Part shown: positions 40,260 to 52,480 of the stretch, in pieces | Layout: every line of letters begins with the position of its first letter | Position numbering within the stretch: position 1 is the stretch's first letter | Source: Betaproteobacteria bacterium | GTDB lineage: Bacteria > Pseudomonadota > Gammaproteobacteria > Burkholderiales > CAIKXV01 | Assembly: GCA_947458265.1 (NCBI GenBank) | Contig: CANGYF010000010.1 | Span: 1 to 64,000, forward strand | DNA: 64,000 nucleotides | Direction of reading: 5' to 3' | The notes under the pieces: model-generated | What the model was told of the DNA's origin: nothing | The model's input: the letters and a program-made list of their open reading frames with translations, nothing else | Databases searched by the model: none | Program-made: the position numbers and the translations under genes

Positions 40260-41858
40260 ATGGACGAAACCGCTGTACCCACCGCCAGCCCGCCGCGTCC
40301 GGCCATCAGCCCGGTCGCCGTGCTGCGCAGCCGTGCACTGCTCGGCATGGAAGCACCGCCGGTGCGGGTCGAAGTCCACCTGGCGAACGGGCTGCCGTCG
40401 TTCGCCCTGGTCGGGCTGCCCGAGGCCGAGGTTCGTGAAGCGCGCGAGCGGGTCCGTGCCGCGATTGCCAACAGCGGCTTCGAGTTCCCGGCGCGGCGCA
40501 TCATCGTCAATCTCGCGCCGGCGGAACTGCCCAAGGAGAGTGGCCGCTTCGACCTGCCGATCGCGATCGGCATCCTGGTGGCTTCGGGCCAGTTGCGGCG
40601 CCCCCGGCGCTGCAGCCCCGACGCTGCCGCCTGGCTCGACGGGCATGAGTTCGCAGGCGAGCTGGCGCTGACCGGCGACCTGCGGCCGGTCCGTGGTGCG
40701 CTGGCAATGACCTGGTTCGCCGCACGCGATGGCCGTGCGTTCGTGCTGCCCGAGGCCAGTGCGCGCGAGGCCGCCCTGGTCGAAGGTGCCCGGGTGCTGC
40801 CGGCGGTCGACCTGTGCGCGGTCGTTCGCCACCTGGCCGGCGAACGCTCGCTGGAGGCGCTCGTGCGCCCGGGGGAGGGCGCTGCGGCCGCGCCGGAGGC
40901 GGCCGGCGGCGCTGCGGTCGCCGACCTGGCCGATGTATCCGGCCAGCCGCAGGCGCGCCGGGCGCTCGAACTTGCGGCCGCCGGTGGCCACAGCCTGCTG
41001 CTGGTCGGGCCGCCCGGCACTGGCAAGACGATGCTCGCCTCCCGCCTGCCCGGGATCCTGCCGCCGATGACCGATGCCGAGGCGCTCGAATCCGCCGCGA
41101 TGCAGTCGCTCGCCGATGGCGGTTTCGACCTGCGCCGCTGGCGGCAGCGGCCGTTCCGGGCGCCGCATCACACCGCCTCGGCGGTCGCCCTGGTCGGCGG
41201 CGGCAGCCTGCCCCGTCCGGGCGAGATCTCGCTGGCGCTGAACGGGGTGCTGTTTCTCGACGAACTGACCGAGTTCGACCGCCGTGTGCTCGAGGTGCTG
41301 CGCGAGCCGCTGGAAAGCGGCCGCATCACCGTGTCGCGCGCTGCCCGCCGGGCGGAGTTCCCGGCACGCTTCCAGTTCGTCGCGGCGATGAACCCCTGCC
41401 CCTGCGGCTACCTCGGGCATCCGTCGGGACGCTGCCAGTGCGGCCAGGAGCAGGTCGAACGTTACCGGCGGCGCATCTCCGGACCGCTGGTCGATCGCAT
41501 AGACATCGCGCTCGACGTGCCGCCGGTGCGCGAATGCGACCTGCTGGAGGCGCCGCGCGGCGAGCCGAGCGCGCAGGTGCGTACGCGCGTGGCGCTTGCC
41601 CGGGCCACGCAACTCGCCCGGCAGGGCTGCCCCAATGCGCTGGTTGAGCCGGGTGACCTGGAGCGCCACTGCGTGCTCGACGGCCCTGGCCTGGCGCTGA
41701 TCCGGCGTGCGCTCGACCGGTTCTCCCTGTCGGCGCGCGCCTATCAGCGCATCCGCAAGGTGGCGCGCACGATTGCGGACCTCGAGGGCGTGGGCACGAT
41801 CGCTGCCCCGCACGTCGCCGAGGCGATCCAGCTGCGGCGGTTCGACCGCGGCGCCTGA
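40260..41858 (+). CDS. comM: ComM/YifB-family AAA ATPase
   Basis: A 532-residue protein with the N-terminal Lon-substrate-like domain (about 20-180; VEVHLANGLPSFALVGLPE, INLAPAELPKESGRFDLP), a Walker A GPPGTGKT, Walker B VLFLDELTEF, a zinc-finger-like NPCPCGYLGHPSGRCQC and a C-terminal domain. ComM is a hexameric helicase for branch migration in natural transformation in some bacteria. The start at 40260 follows a 146-bp gap after ubiK. Confidence 0.94.
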   Translation: MDETAVPTASPPRPAISPVAVLRSRALLGMEAPPVRVEVHLANGLPSFALVGLPEAEVREARERVRAAIANSGFEFPARRIIVNLAPAELPKESGRFDLPIAIGILVASGQLRRPRRCSPDAAAWLDGHEFAGELALTGDLRPVRGALAMTWFAARDGRAFVLPEASAREAALVEGARVLPAVDLCAVVRHLAGERSLEALVRPGEGAAAAPEAAGGAAVADLADVSGQPQARRALELAAAGGHSLLLVGPPGTGKTMLASRLPGILPPMTDAEALESAAMQSLADGGFDLRRWRQRPFRAPHHTASAVALVGGGSLPRPGEISLALNGVLFLDELTEFDRRVLEVLREPLESGRITVSRAARRAEFPARFQFVAAMNPCPCGYLGHPSGRCQCGQEQVERYRRRISGPLVDRIDIALDVPPVRECDLLEAPRGEPSAQVRTRVALARATQLARQGCPNALVEPGDLERHCVLDGPGLALIRRALDRFSLSARAYQRIRKVARTIADLEGVGTIAAPHVAEAIQLRRFDRGA

Positions 41859-41950
41859 GACCGCCCGGGCAGGCGGTGCCCGCAGTCGAGGTGGTAGCCT
41901 CGACCCGCGGCCATCCCGTCGCCGCCCGCGAAACCTGCCGAGAGCCAGCC

Positions 41951-42415
41951 ATGAACGACGACCTGCCCCCGCGCGCTTCCCTGAAGTTCGCGCGTACCGA
42001 CCCGGCCGACCCCGCCTTCCGCGTGCGCTACCTGAACTCGGCAGACCTGTGGAGCGCACCGCGCCTCACCCAGGTCGTCGACGTGCGCCATGCGCGCATG
42101 GTCTACCTGTCGGGGCAGGCGCCGGCCGATGCCGGTTACAAGGTGGCCAGCCAGGACTTCCGGGCGCAGATGCACAAGGTGTTCGACAACATCGAGGTCG
42201 CGCTGGCGGTCGCCGGAGCGACGCTGGCTGACATCGTCAAGACCACCACCTACCTGACCGACATCGCGAACCGCGAGGCGATGCGCGAGGTGCGCGGCGC
42301 GCGCCTCGGGCACCTGCAGGCGCCCCCGGCCAACACCGCGCTGGTGGTGTCCAGCCTGATCGAACCGGAGTTCCTGGTCGAGGTCGACGTGGTTGCTGCA
42401 GTTCCCCTGCGCTGA
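41951..42415 (+). CDS. RidA-family protein, catalytic Arg replaced
   Basis: A 154-residue protein of the YjgF/YER057c/UK114 superfamily with HARMVYLSGQAPADA, VALAVAGATLADIVKTTTYLTD and the final barrel strands. The Arg that hydrolyses imines in RidA proteins (PARS/PART) is Asn here (PPANTALVVS), so imine deaminase activity is unlikely. Other Rid subfamilies with this change exist. The N-terminus is about 25 residues longer than RidA. It precedes an MFS pump on the same strand (gap 23 nt). Confidence 0.88.
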   Translation: MNDDLPPRASLKFARTDPADPAFRVRYLNSADLWSAPRLTQVVDVRHARMVYLSGQAPADAGYKVASQDFRAQMHKVFDNIEVALAVAGATLADIVKTTTYLTDIANREAMREVRGARLGHLQAPPANTALVVSSLIEPEFLVEVDVVAAVPLR

Positions 42416-42438
42416 GCGCGCACGGGCCGGAGAACCCC

Positions 42439-43689
42439 GTGGCTGCAGGCGACCGCTCGGGCAGGCAGGTGCGCACGCACGGCACGCTGCTGCCCTGGCT
42501 GCTGGCCGCGCTGGCGACGATCGGCCCGTTCGCGATCGACACCTACCTGCCGTCGTTCCCGGCGATCGCCCGCGACTACGCGGTGGACGAGCTGTACGTG
42601 CAGCAGAGCCTGTCGGCGTACATGGGCAGCTTCGCGATCATGACGCTGTTCCACGGTGCACTGTCCGATTCTTTCGGGCGCCGGCCGGTCATCCTGGTGA
42701 ACCTGCTGGTGTTCGTGGTGGCGTCGATCGGCTGCGCGCTCGCGCCCAGCATCGAGACGCTGCTCGCCTGCCGTGCGCTGCAGGGCATGTCCGCGGGGGC
42801 CGGCATCGTCGTCGGCCGGGCGATCATCCGCGACACCTACGACGGGCCGATGGCGCAGCGCCTGATGTCGCAGGTGACGATGCTGTTCAGCCTCGCGCCG
42901 GCGGTCGCCCCGGTGATCGGCGGCCTGCTCGACATCGCGTTCGGCTGGCGCTCGATCTTCGTCTTTCTCACGATCTTCTCGCTGCTCACCTGGGCGGGTT
43001 GTGCGCGGACGCTGCCCGAGACGCTACCGAAGTCCGATCGCCAGCCCTTCCGCGCGGCGCCGCTGTTCGCGAACTACGTGCAGGTGTTCGGCAGCGCGCG
43101 CTTCGCGATGCTGGCGTTCGCGGTGGCGTTCAACTTCGCCGGCTTCTTCATCTATGTGGTGTCGGCGCCGGCCGTGATCTACCGGCACCTGGGGCTGTCG
43201 GCGACCGATTTCGCCTGGCTGTTCGTGCCCGGCATCAGCGGCGTGATGATCGGTGCCTGGCTGTCGGGGCGCCTGGCCGGCCGCGCGACGCCGGAGCGCA
43301 CCGTGGTGCTCGGCTTCGCCGTGATGGCAGCCGCCGCGAGCCTGAACATCGGATACCACCTGCTGCTTCCGCCGGCGGTACCGTGGACCGTGCTGCCGCT
43401 GATGTTGTATTCGCTCGGCATGTCGCTGGCCATGCCCAGCATCACGCTGCTCGCGCTCGACCTGTTCCCGCGCAACCGGGGCATGGCCGCCTCGGTGCAG
43501 GGGTTCACGCAGTCGATGTGCAACGCCATCCTCGCCGGCGTCGTCTCGCCGCTGGTCGCCGGCACCCAGCTGTCGCTGGCGGCCACCGCAGGCGTGGCGA
43601 TGGTGCTCGGCGCTGCATGCTGGCTCAACTACCTGCGCCTGACGCGGCGCATGCCGCAACGGACGGCGGACACTGCCGGTGGAATGTAG
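42439..43689 (+). CDS. Bcr/CflA-family MFS multidrug exporter
   Basis: A 416-residue major facilitator with 12 membrane helices, starting at GTG (42439). It shows the Bcr/CflA-type opening LATIGPFAIDTYLPSFPAIA, the motif A loop GALSDSFGRRPVILVNLLVF, the motif C-like region (SAGAGIVVGRAIIRDTYDG) and APVIGGLLDIAFGWRSIFVF. It probably exports a drug or small metabolite by proton antiport. The RidA-family gene upstream may be co-transcribed. Confidence 0.93.
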   Translation: MAAGDRSGRQVRTHGTLLPWLLAALATIGPFAIDTYLPSFPAIARDYAVDELYVQQSLSAYMGSFAIMTLFHGALSDSFGRRPVILVNLLVFVVASIGCALAPSIETLLACRALQGMSAGAGIVVGRAIIRDTYDGPMAQRLMSQVTMLFSLAPAVAPVIGGLLDIAFGWRSIFVFLTIFSLLTWAGCARTLPETLPKSDRQPFRAAPLFANYVQVFGSARFAMLAFAVAFNFAGFFIYVVSAPAVIYRHLGLSATDFAWLFVPGISGVMIGAWLSGRLAGRATPERTVVLGFAVMAAAASLNIGYHLLLPPAVPWTVLPLMLYSLGMSLAMPSITLLALDLFPRNRGMAASVQGFTQSMCNAILAGVVSPLVAGTQLSLAATAGVAMVLGAACWLNYLRLTRRMPQRTADTAGGM

Positions 43690-43764
43690 CGCCGGTGTAA
43701 CGCCGGAGTGACATTCGGCTCATGGGTCGGCACGGCCGGCGCCGGTGGAGGCGCTGGGGGTGCA

Positions 43765-43773
43765 TGTTAGGAT
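43765..43773 (+). promoter_or_regulatory. Possible extended -10 promoter of metH
   Basis: TG-T-TAGGAT, an extended -10 pattern, lies 30 bp before the metH ATG; no convincing -35 is visible. No cobalamin, SAM or SAH riboswitch was recognised in the 113-bp gap. Confidence 0.3.
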
Positions 43774-43802
43774 CAAAGGTTCACACAGGATCCCATCGCA
43801 CC

Positions 43803-47534
<3,732 letters not shown>

Positions 47535-48250
47535 TCGCGGGAGGCGCCGTGCATCCGCTCATGCATGCCGCCACGCATCTCGCCACGACGGCCGCCGTGG
47601 CCACCGCCCGGCTGCATCACGGGCAGCGTGACGCCGCGCTCCTTCGCGCGCTGCTCGATTTCGGCCCGGCGCGCCGCCATCAGTTGCGGGCGCTGTTCCG
47701 GCGTCGCGCTGCGCATCTTCTCGCGGAATGCGGTGCGCTCCTCCGGCGTGCTCAGCCTGTCCATCGCTGCGCGCCGTGCCTGGCGATCGGCCTGGCTCAT
47801 GGCCGGGCTCATGGCATGTCGGCCCCTGTCCGCATGCTGGCCGTGATGCCGGCCACGATGGCCCTGCCTGCCCTGCGATGCCGAGGGGGCGGTGATCGAC
47901 GGGTCGTCGGGAGCGCTCGGGAACGGCGAGGTCGCCTGTGCCAGCACGAGCGTCGAGGCCGCAGCCAGTGTGCCTGCGAGGCCCGCTGCCGCCAGCAGTG
48001 ATCTGAAGTCGCGTTTCATGTGTGGTCTCCTGTGGGGTTGGACGCCGGGAGGTTCCCGGATCGCCCCCCGTTCCAGCCGCGGTGGGGTGCGGGCAAGGCC
48101 GGGTGTACGGGACCCATTGGAGCACCACGATGTAAGGCAATGATTTCAGGCGGGCCGCGAGGTGTTTCGATTTGTAGGTATCGGTGAAGGATGGCCGGGC
48201 GGCCTCCACAGCTTCCGGTGTGCTCGCGATCGCTGCGTCAGGCCGCTGCG

Positions 48251-49165
48251 TCAGGCCTCGGCGGCCTCGTCGCCGGGCGGCGCCGTCGCAGCTGCCGGTT
48301 CGACCAGCATCGCTGCGCGCGATGCGGGTGTCTCGAGGCTGATCCGGCCGAGAGCGCCGCTGCGATAGTCGTTGAGCAGCGTGATCGCAGCCTTCTCGCG
48401 GTCAGGGATGCCGCCCTTGAGGACGAAGCCGCGCCGCTTCGCGATCGCATCGATCAGGTCGGGGCCGTCCATCCCTGATGGGTCGAACCCGTAGCGCGCC
48501 GAGAGCAGCGCAGGGTAGCGTGCGGCCAGCGTCTCGCCCAGGAAGTTGGCCACTTCCTCGTCGATGTAGGCGTTGACGCCGACCGCATGGCTCGCGGCGA
48601 GCATCAGCCCGTCCGAGGGATGCTCGATACGCGGCCAGAGCAGGCCCGGGGTGTCGAACAGCACGAACTGGTCGTTGACGTCGATGCGTTGCTGGCTCTT
48701 GGTGATCGCAGGTTCGTCGCCGACGTTGGCCACCTTCCGCTTCGCCAGCGCATTGATCAGCGTCGACTTGCCCACGTTCGGGATGCCCATCACCATGACG
48801 CGCAGCGGCTTCAGCGGATTGTCGCGATGCGGGGCGAGTTCCAGCGCCAGGCGCGGGATGCGCGCGACGTCGGAGGCCTTGCGGCAGGTGAGGGCGACCG
48901 CGCGCACCTTGTCGCCCTTGGCCGCGCTGTCGACCAGCGAGCGCATCCAGGCAGCGGTCGCCTGCGGGTCGGCGAGGTCGGCCTTGTTCAGCACCTTCAG
49001 GCAGGGGCGCTGGCGGTGACGGCGCAGTGAGTCGATCATCGGGTTGCTGCTCGCGCCGGGCAGGCGCGCGTCGACCACCTCGACCACGATGTCGACCTTC
49101 GCCAGCGTCTCCGCCGCCTTCTTGCGGGCGCTGGCCATGTGGCCCGGGAACCATCCGATCGACAT
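48251..49165 (-). CDS. ylqF: Ribosome biogenesis GTPase YlqF/RbgA
   Basis: A 304-residue circularly permuted GTPase. The G motifs come in the order G4 (LNKADLADP), G1 (GIPNVGKSTLINAL) and G3 (FDTPGLLWPR), and it begins with IGWFPGHMASARKKA, typical of the family. It takes part in large-subunit ribosome maturation. The ATG at 49165 gives the family N-terminus; the longer ORF upstream to 49369 is not protein-like. It is divergent from the gene at 49403. Confidence 0.94.
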   Translation of the reverse strand: MSIGWFPGHMASARKKAAETLAKVDIVVEVVDARLPGASSNPMIDSLRRHRQRPCLKVLNKADLADPQATAAWMRSLVDSAAKGDKVRAVALTCRKASDVARIPRLALELAPHRDNPLKPLRVMVMGIPNVGKSTLINALAKRKVANVGDEPAITKSQQRIDVNDQFVLFDTPGLLWPRIEHPSDGLMLAASHAVGVNAYIDEEVANFLGETLAARYPALLSARYGFDPSGMDGPDLIDAIAKRRGFVLKGGIPDREKAAITLLNDYRSGALGRISLETPASRAAMLVEPAAATAPPGDEAAEA

Positions 49166-49402
49166 TGCGTGGTGTGCCTTCCGTGAGGGTGGCCCGGCGG
49201 TGGCCGGGCCTGCAGTGCAGGGACCGATGGTAGCGCCGCGGGGACGCCCGGCGCGCCTTCGGCGGCCGGTCGATCTTTGAGTATCATCATCGCCCATCCG
49301 ATGTCCGGGGCCGGTCAACCGGTTGCGTGATCCGGGTGCATCATCCAGTGCGGACAGCAGTCCATGCATGTCCAGTATCGGTCAAACGGAGAACGAACAC
49401 AC

Positions 49403-49900
49403 ATGAAGTCGCTGGAACTGATGGTCGAACGCATCATCCTGGCCAGCCGCTGGATCCTGGTGGTGTTCCTGCTCGGCCTGGCGGTCGCGCTCGGGGTGTA
49501 TGCGGTGTCCTTCCTCTACAAGCTGGCCAAGATCGCCGGCGGCATGTTCACGCTGAGCGACAGCGAGATGATCCTGGCCATGCTGGGGCTGGTCGACTCG
49601 GCGCTGGTCGCGAGCCTGCTGGTGATGGTGATGATTTCCAGCTACGAGAACTTCGTGAGCCGGTTCGACCAGGGCGGCGACGATGTGTCGTTCCTGGGCA
49701 AGCTGAACGTCGGCAGCCTGAAGATCAAGGTCGCCTCGTCGATCGTGGCGATCTCCTCGATCCACCTTCTGCAGATCTTCCTGAACGCCCCACAGTACGA
49801 TAACGAGAAGATAATGTGGGTCACGATCGTGCATATCGCATTCGTGGCCTCGGCGCTGATCCTCGGCTACCTCGAGCAGATCATGTCGAAGCTGAAGTAG
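49403..49900 (+). CDS. YqhA-family (UPF0114) membrane protein
   Basis: A 165-residue inner-membrane protein with four helices, beginning MKSLELMVERIILASRWILV and with the family region LALVDSALVASLLVMVMISSYENFVSRF-like (about 66-90). Members are conserved but of unknown function. The ATG at 49403 follows GGAGAACG. It is divergent from ylqF. Confidence 0.92.
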   Translation: MKSLELMVERIILASRWILVVFLLGLAVALGVYAVSFLYKLAKIAGGMFTLSDSEMILAMLGLVDSALVASLLVMVMISSYENFVSRFDQGGDDVSFLGKLNVGSLKIKVASSIVAISSIHLLQIFLNAPQYDNEKIMWVTIVHIAFVASALILGYLEQIMSKLK

Positions 49901-50039
49901 AAGCGTCACCCAAGGGTCCAGAACAGAGGGTGGGCCGTGCCGGCGCAGGCCGGCGGTACCACCACGCGATCGAACACCGCGCCCGTCCGTGCGGCGCGAT
50001 CCGAACAGAGCCGGCAGGCCACGTCCAAGGAGGACTCCC

Positions 50040-51023
50040 ATGCAACCCCGTTCGTTCCTTTCTGCGGCTGGCGTGCGCTGCGCCGCCTTGCTGATGTCCG
50101 CTGCCGCCGCGTTGCCCGCCGCGGCCCAGGGCGAGTTCCCTAACCGCACGATCCGACTGATCACGCCGGCTGCACCCGGTGGCACCACCGACATCCTGTC
50201 GCGGCTGGTGGCGGCCAAGCTCACCGAGACCATGGGCCAGCAGGTGATCGTCGACAACCGCGCGAGCGCCTCGGGCGTGAACGCCGGTGAGATCACCGCG
50301 CGCGCGGCGCCGGACGGCCACACGCTGCTGCTGGTCTACCACCAGCACACGATCAACGCGGCGCTCAACGCGAAGCTGCCTTACCACCCGGTGAACGATT
50401 TCACGCCGATCAGCCAGCTCACCTCGGCCGGCCTGTTCCTGGTGGTCAACCCGTCTACCCCGGCCAAGACGCCTAAAGAGTTCCTCGACTGGACGCGCAG
50501 CCTGAAGGGCAGCATCAACTTCGGCTCGGCTGGCATCGGCAGCGGCGGCCACCTCGCCGGCGAGCTGTATAACCTGATGGCCGGGATCAAGGCGCAGCAC
50601 ATCCCCTACAAGGGCTCCGGCCCGGCACTGGCCGACCTCGTCGGCGGCCAGTACCACTACAACTTCGCCGGCATGCAGGCGGCCCAGTCGCTGGTGCGTG
50701 CTGGGCGGCTGCGTGGCATCGCCGTGTCCAATCCGAAGCGCATCGCCGCAATGGCCGATGTGCCGGCGATGGCCGAGGTGCTGCCGGGCTTCGAACTGGT
50801 CGGCTGGTACGGCATCGCCGGCCCTGCGAAGATGCCCAAGCCGCTGGTGTCGCGCCTGAACACCGAGCTGCTCAAGTTCCTGGCGATGCCCGACGTGCGC
50901 GAGCGCATCCTCGCCGACGGGTCAGAGCCGGTGGGCAACGATCCCGAGACCTTCCGCAAGTACATGCTCGCCGACATGATCAAGTGGGCGAAGCTGGTGA
51001 AGGAAAGCGGCGCGAAGCTCTGA
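50040..51023 (+). CDS. Bug/TctC-family solute-binding protein
   Basis: A 327-residue protein with AAGGAGG before the ATG at 50040. Signal peptide (LLMSAAAALPAAAQG), then FPNRTIRLITPAAPGGTTDI, VIVDNRASASGVNAGEI, PDGHTLLLVYHQHTIN, and AQHIPYKGSGPALADLVGGQ. His-Gln-His in the ligand loop is unusual within the window's set. It has no linked membrane gene. Confidence 0.93.
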   Translation: MQPRSFLSAAGVRCAALLMSAAAALPAAAQGEFPNRTIRLITPAAPGGTTDILSRLVAAKLTETMGQQVIVDNRASASGVNAGEITARAAPDGHTLLLVYHQHTINAALNAKLPYHPVNDFTPISQLTSAGLFLVVNPSTPAKTPKEFLDWTRSLKGSINFGSAGIGSGGHLAGELYNLMAGIKAQHIPYKGSGPALADLVGGQYHYNFAGMQAAQSLVRAGRLRGIAVSNPKRIAAMADVPAMAEVLPGFELVGWYGIAGPAKMPKPLVSRLNTELLKFLAMPDVRERILADGSEPVGNDPETFRKYMLADMIKWAKLVKESGAKL

Positions 51024-51116
51024 TGCAGCTGGCGGGCCGCCGTTCGCGGCGGCCCCTGCGGCTCGCAGTCCCGGACGAGGAACTGCAGCCCGGACGCCCT
51101 GGCCCGGGCAGCCGCG

Positions 51117-52115
51117 CTACAGTGGCTCGACCTTGATGCCGCCCTTGCGGATCACATCGCCCCAGCGCGCGAGGTCCTTCTTCACCAGCGCTGCGACGTC
51201 GGCCGGATCGCCCCACTGGAACTCGATCGCCTGGGCAGCGAACTGCTCGCGCAGCGCCGGCGTGTCGACGATCTTCTTCAGCTCGGCGGTCAGGCGGTCG
51301 AGGATTGGCTGCGGGCTGCCGCGGCGCGCGAGCATGCTGAACCAGGTCGCTGCGTCGTAGCCGGGATAGCCCAGTTCGGCCACCGTCGGCACGTCGGGCA
51401 TCGCGGTCAGCCGCCGCGCCGAGGAGACCGCCAGCGCCCGCAGCTTGCCTGCCTTCACCTGCGGGATGGCGGTGATCGGCGGGTTGAACAGCACCTGCAA
51501 CTGGCCCGCCATCAGGTCGGGCAGGGCTGAGGCCCCACCCTTGTAAGGCACGTGGGTCATGCGCGTGCCGGTGAGCGACATGAACCATTCGGTCGAGATG
51601 TGCACCACGCCACCGATGCCGGAGGAGCCGAAGTTGAGCTTGCCCGGGTTCGCGCGTGCAAGGTCGACCAGCTCGCGCACCGACTTCGCCGGCACCTGCG
51701 GGTTGACCACGATCATCACCGGCGAGAAGCCGATCAGGCCCACCGGCGAGACGTCCTTCTCCGGGCTGTAGGGCAGCTTCGGATAGAGCAGCGGGTTCAG
51801 TACCAGCCCGTTGAAGCCTTCCAGCATCAGCGTGTAGCCGTCGGCACCGGCGCGGCCGAGGATCTCGTAGGCGATGATCGTGTTGGCGCCGGGACGGTTG
51901 TCGACCACCATCGTCTGGCCCAGCGCCTCGCCCATGCGCTGCGCGACCGAACGCGCGAGCAGGTCGGTGACACCGCCGGCGGAGAACGGCACCAGCAGCC
52001 GTACCGGCTTGGCCGGCCAGGCCTGCTGCGCCTGGGCGGCAGGCTGCATGAGTGCCAGGGGCAACGCGAGGGACGCCGCGGCGCACAGGCCGGCAGCAGG
52101 GGCATTCGGTTTCAT
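51117..52115 (-). CDS. Bug/TctC-family solute-binding protein linked to AtuA pair
   Basis: A 332-residue protein. Signal peptide (LCAAASLALPLALMQPAAQA), then WPAKPVRLLVPFSAGGVTDL, VVDNRPGANTIIAYEIL, MTHVPYKGGASALPDLMAGQ. Its ATG overlaps the stop of the upstream small gene by four bases (ATGA), so it is the third gene of an AtuA-type operon. This ties its likely ligand to the substrate of that operon. Confidence 0.94.
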   Translation of the reverse strand: MKPNAPAAGLCAAASLALPLALMQPAAQAQQAWPAKPVRLLVPFSAGGVTDLLARSVAQRMGEALGQTMVVDNRPGANTIIAYEILGRAGADGYTLMLEGFNGLVLNPLLYPKLPYSPEKDVSPVGLIGFSPVMIVVNPQVPAKSVRELVDLARANPGKLNFGSSGIGGVVHISTEWFMSLTGTRMTHVPYKGGASALPDLMAGQLQVLFNPPITAIPQVKAGKLRALAVSSARRLTAMPDVPTVAELGYPGYDAATWFSMLARRGSPQPILDRLTAELKKIVDTPALREQFAAQAIEFQWGDPADVAALVKKDLARWGDVIRKGGIKVEPL

Positions 52116-52480
52116 CGGTTCTCCAGTGGTTCGATCGGCAGCGCCAACAGCGCGAACGACAGCGCCTTGCCGTGCGTGTCCAGGGCGAGCGAGGTGGTCA
52201 CGCCGCTGCCCAGTGCATGTTCGCAGGTGAACTGCAGCGCGCACAGCTTCGGCAGCACATGGCGGTGCACTTCGCCATGCACGATATGTTCCAGGTGAGT
52301 GGCGACCGCTTCGGCGGTCACCCGTTCGACCAGCAGCGGGAAGTCGTCCGCGCGGTAGGCGAACAGGGACAGGATCGAGGTATCGCCCTTGTCGCCTGCG
52401 CGGCAGTGCGCGAGTTCGTGCAGCAGGCGGGTGCCCGGCCGCAGGGCGGGCGGCATCACCTTGGCGGGCCGACCGGTCAT
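52112..52480 (-). CDS. AtuA-like C-terminal domain protein
   Basis: A 122-residue protein that matches the C-terminal ferredoxin-fold domain found fused to AtuA in other bacteria (LLHELAHCRAGDKGDTSIL, SLFAYRADDFPLLVERVT). In this operon it is a separate gene, overlapping the AtuA gene and the Bug gene by four bases each. Confidence 0.87.
   Translation of the reverse strand: MTGRPAKVMPPALRPGTRLLHELAHCRAGDKGDTSILSLFAYRADDFPLLVERVTAEAVATHLEHIVHGEVHRHVLPKLCALQFTCEHALGSGVTTSLALDTHGKALSFALLALPIEPLENR

Noticed and set aside
43690-43802. Cobalamin, SAM or SAH riboswitch before metH
   Set aside because: None of their conserved boxes were recognised; only a GGATC/GATCC hairpin and an extended -10 are visible.
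49939-49954. GCCGGC-GCAG-GCCGGC as terminator of the YqhA-family gene
   Set aside because: Both arms are self-complementary GC words common in this genome and no T run follows.
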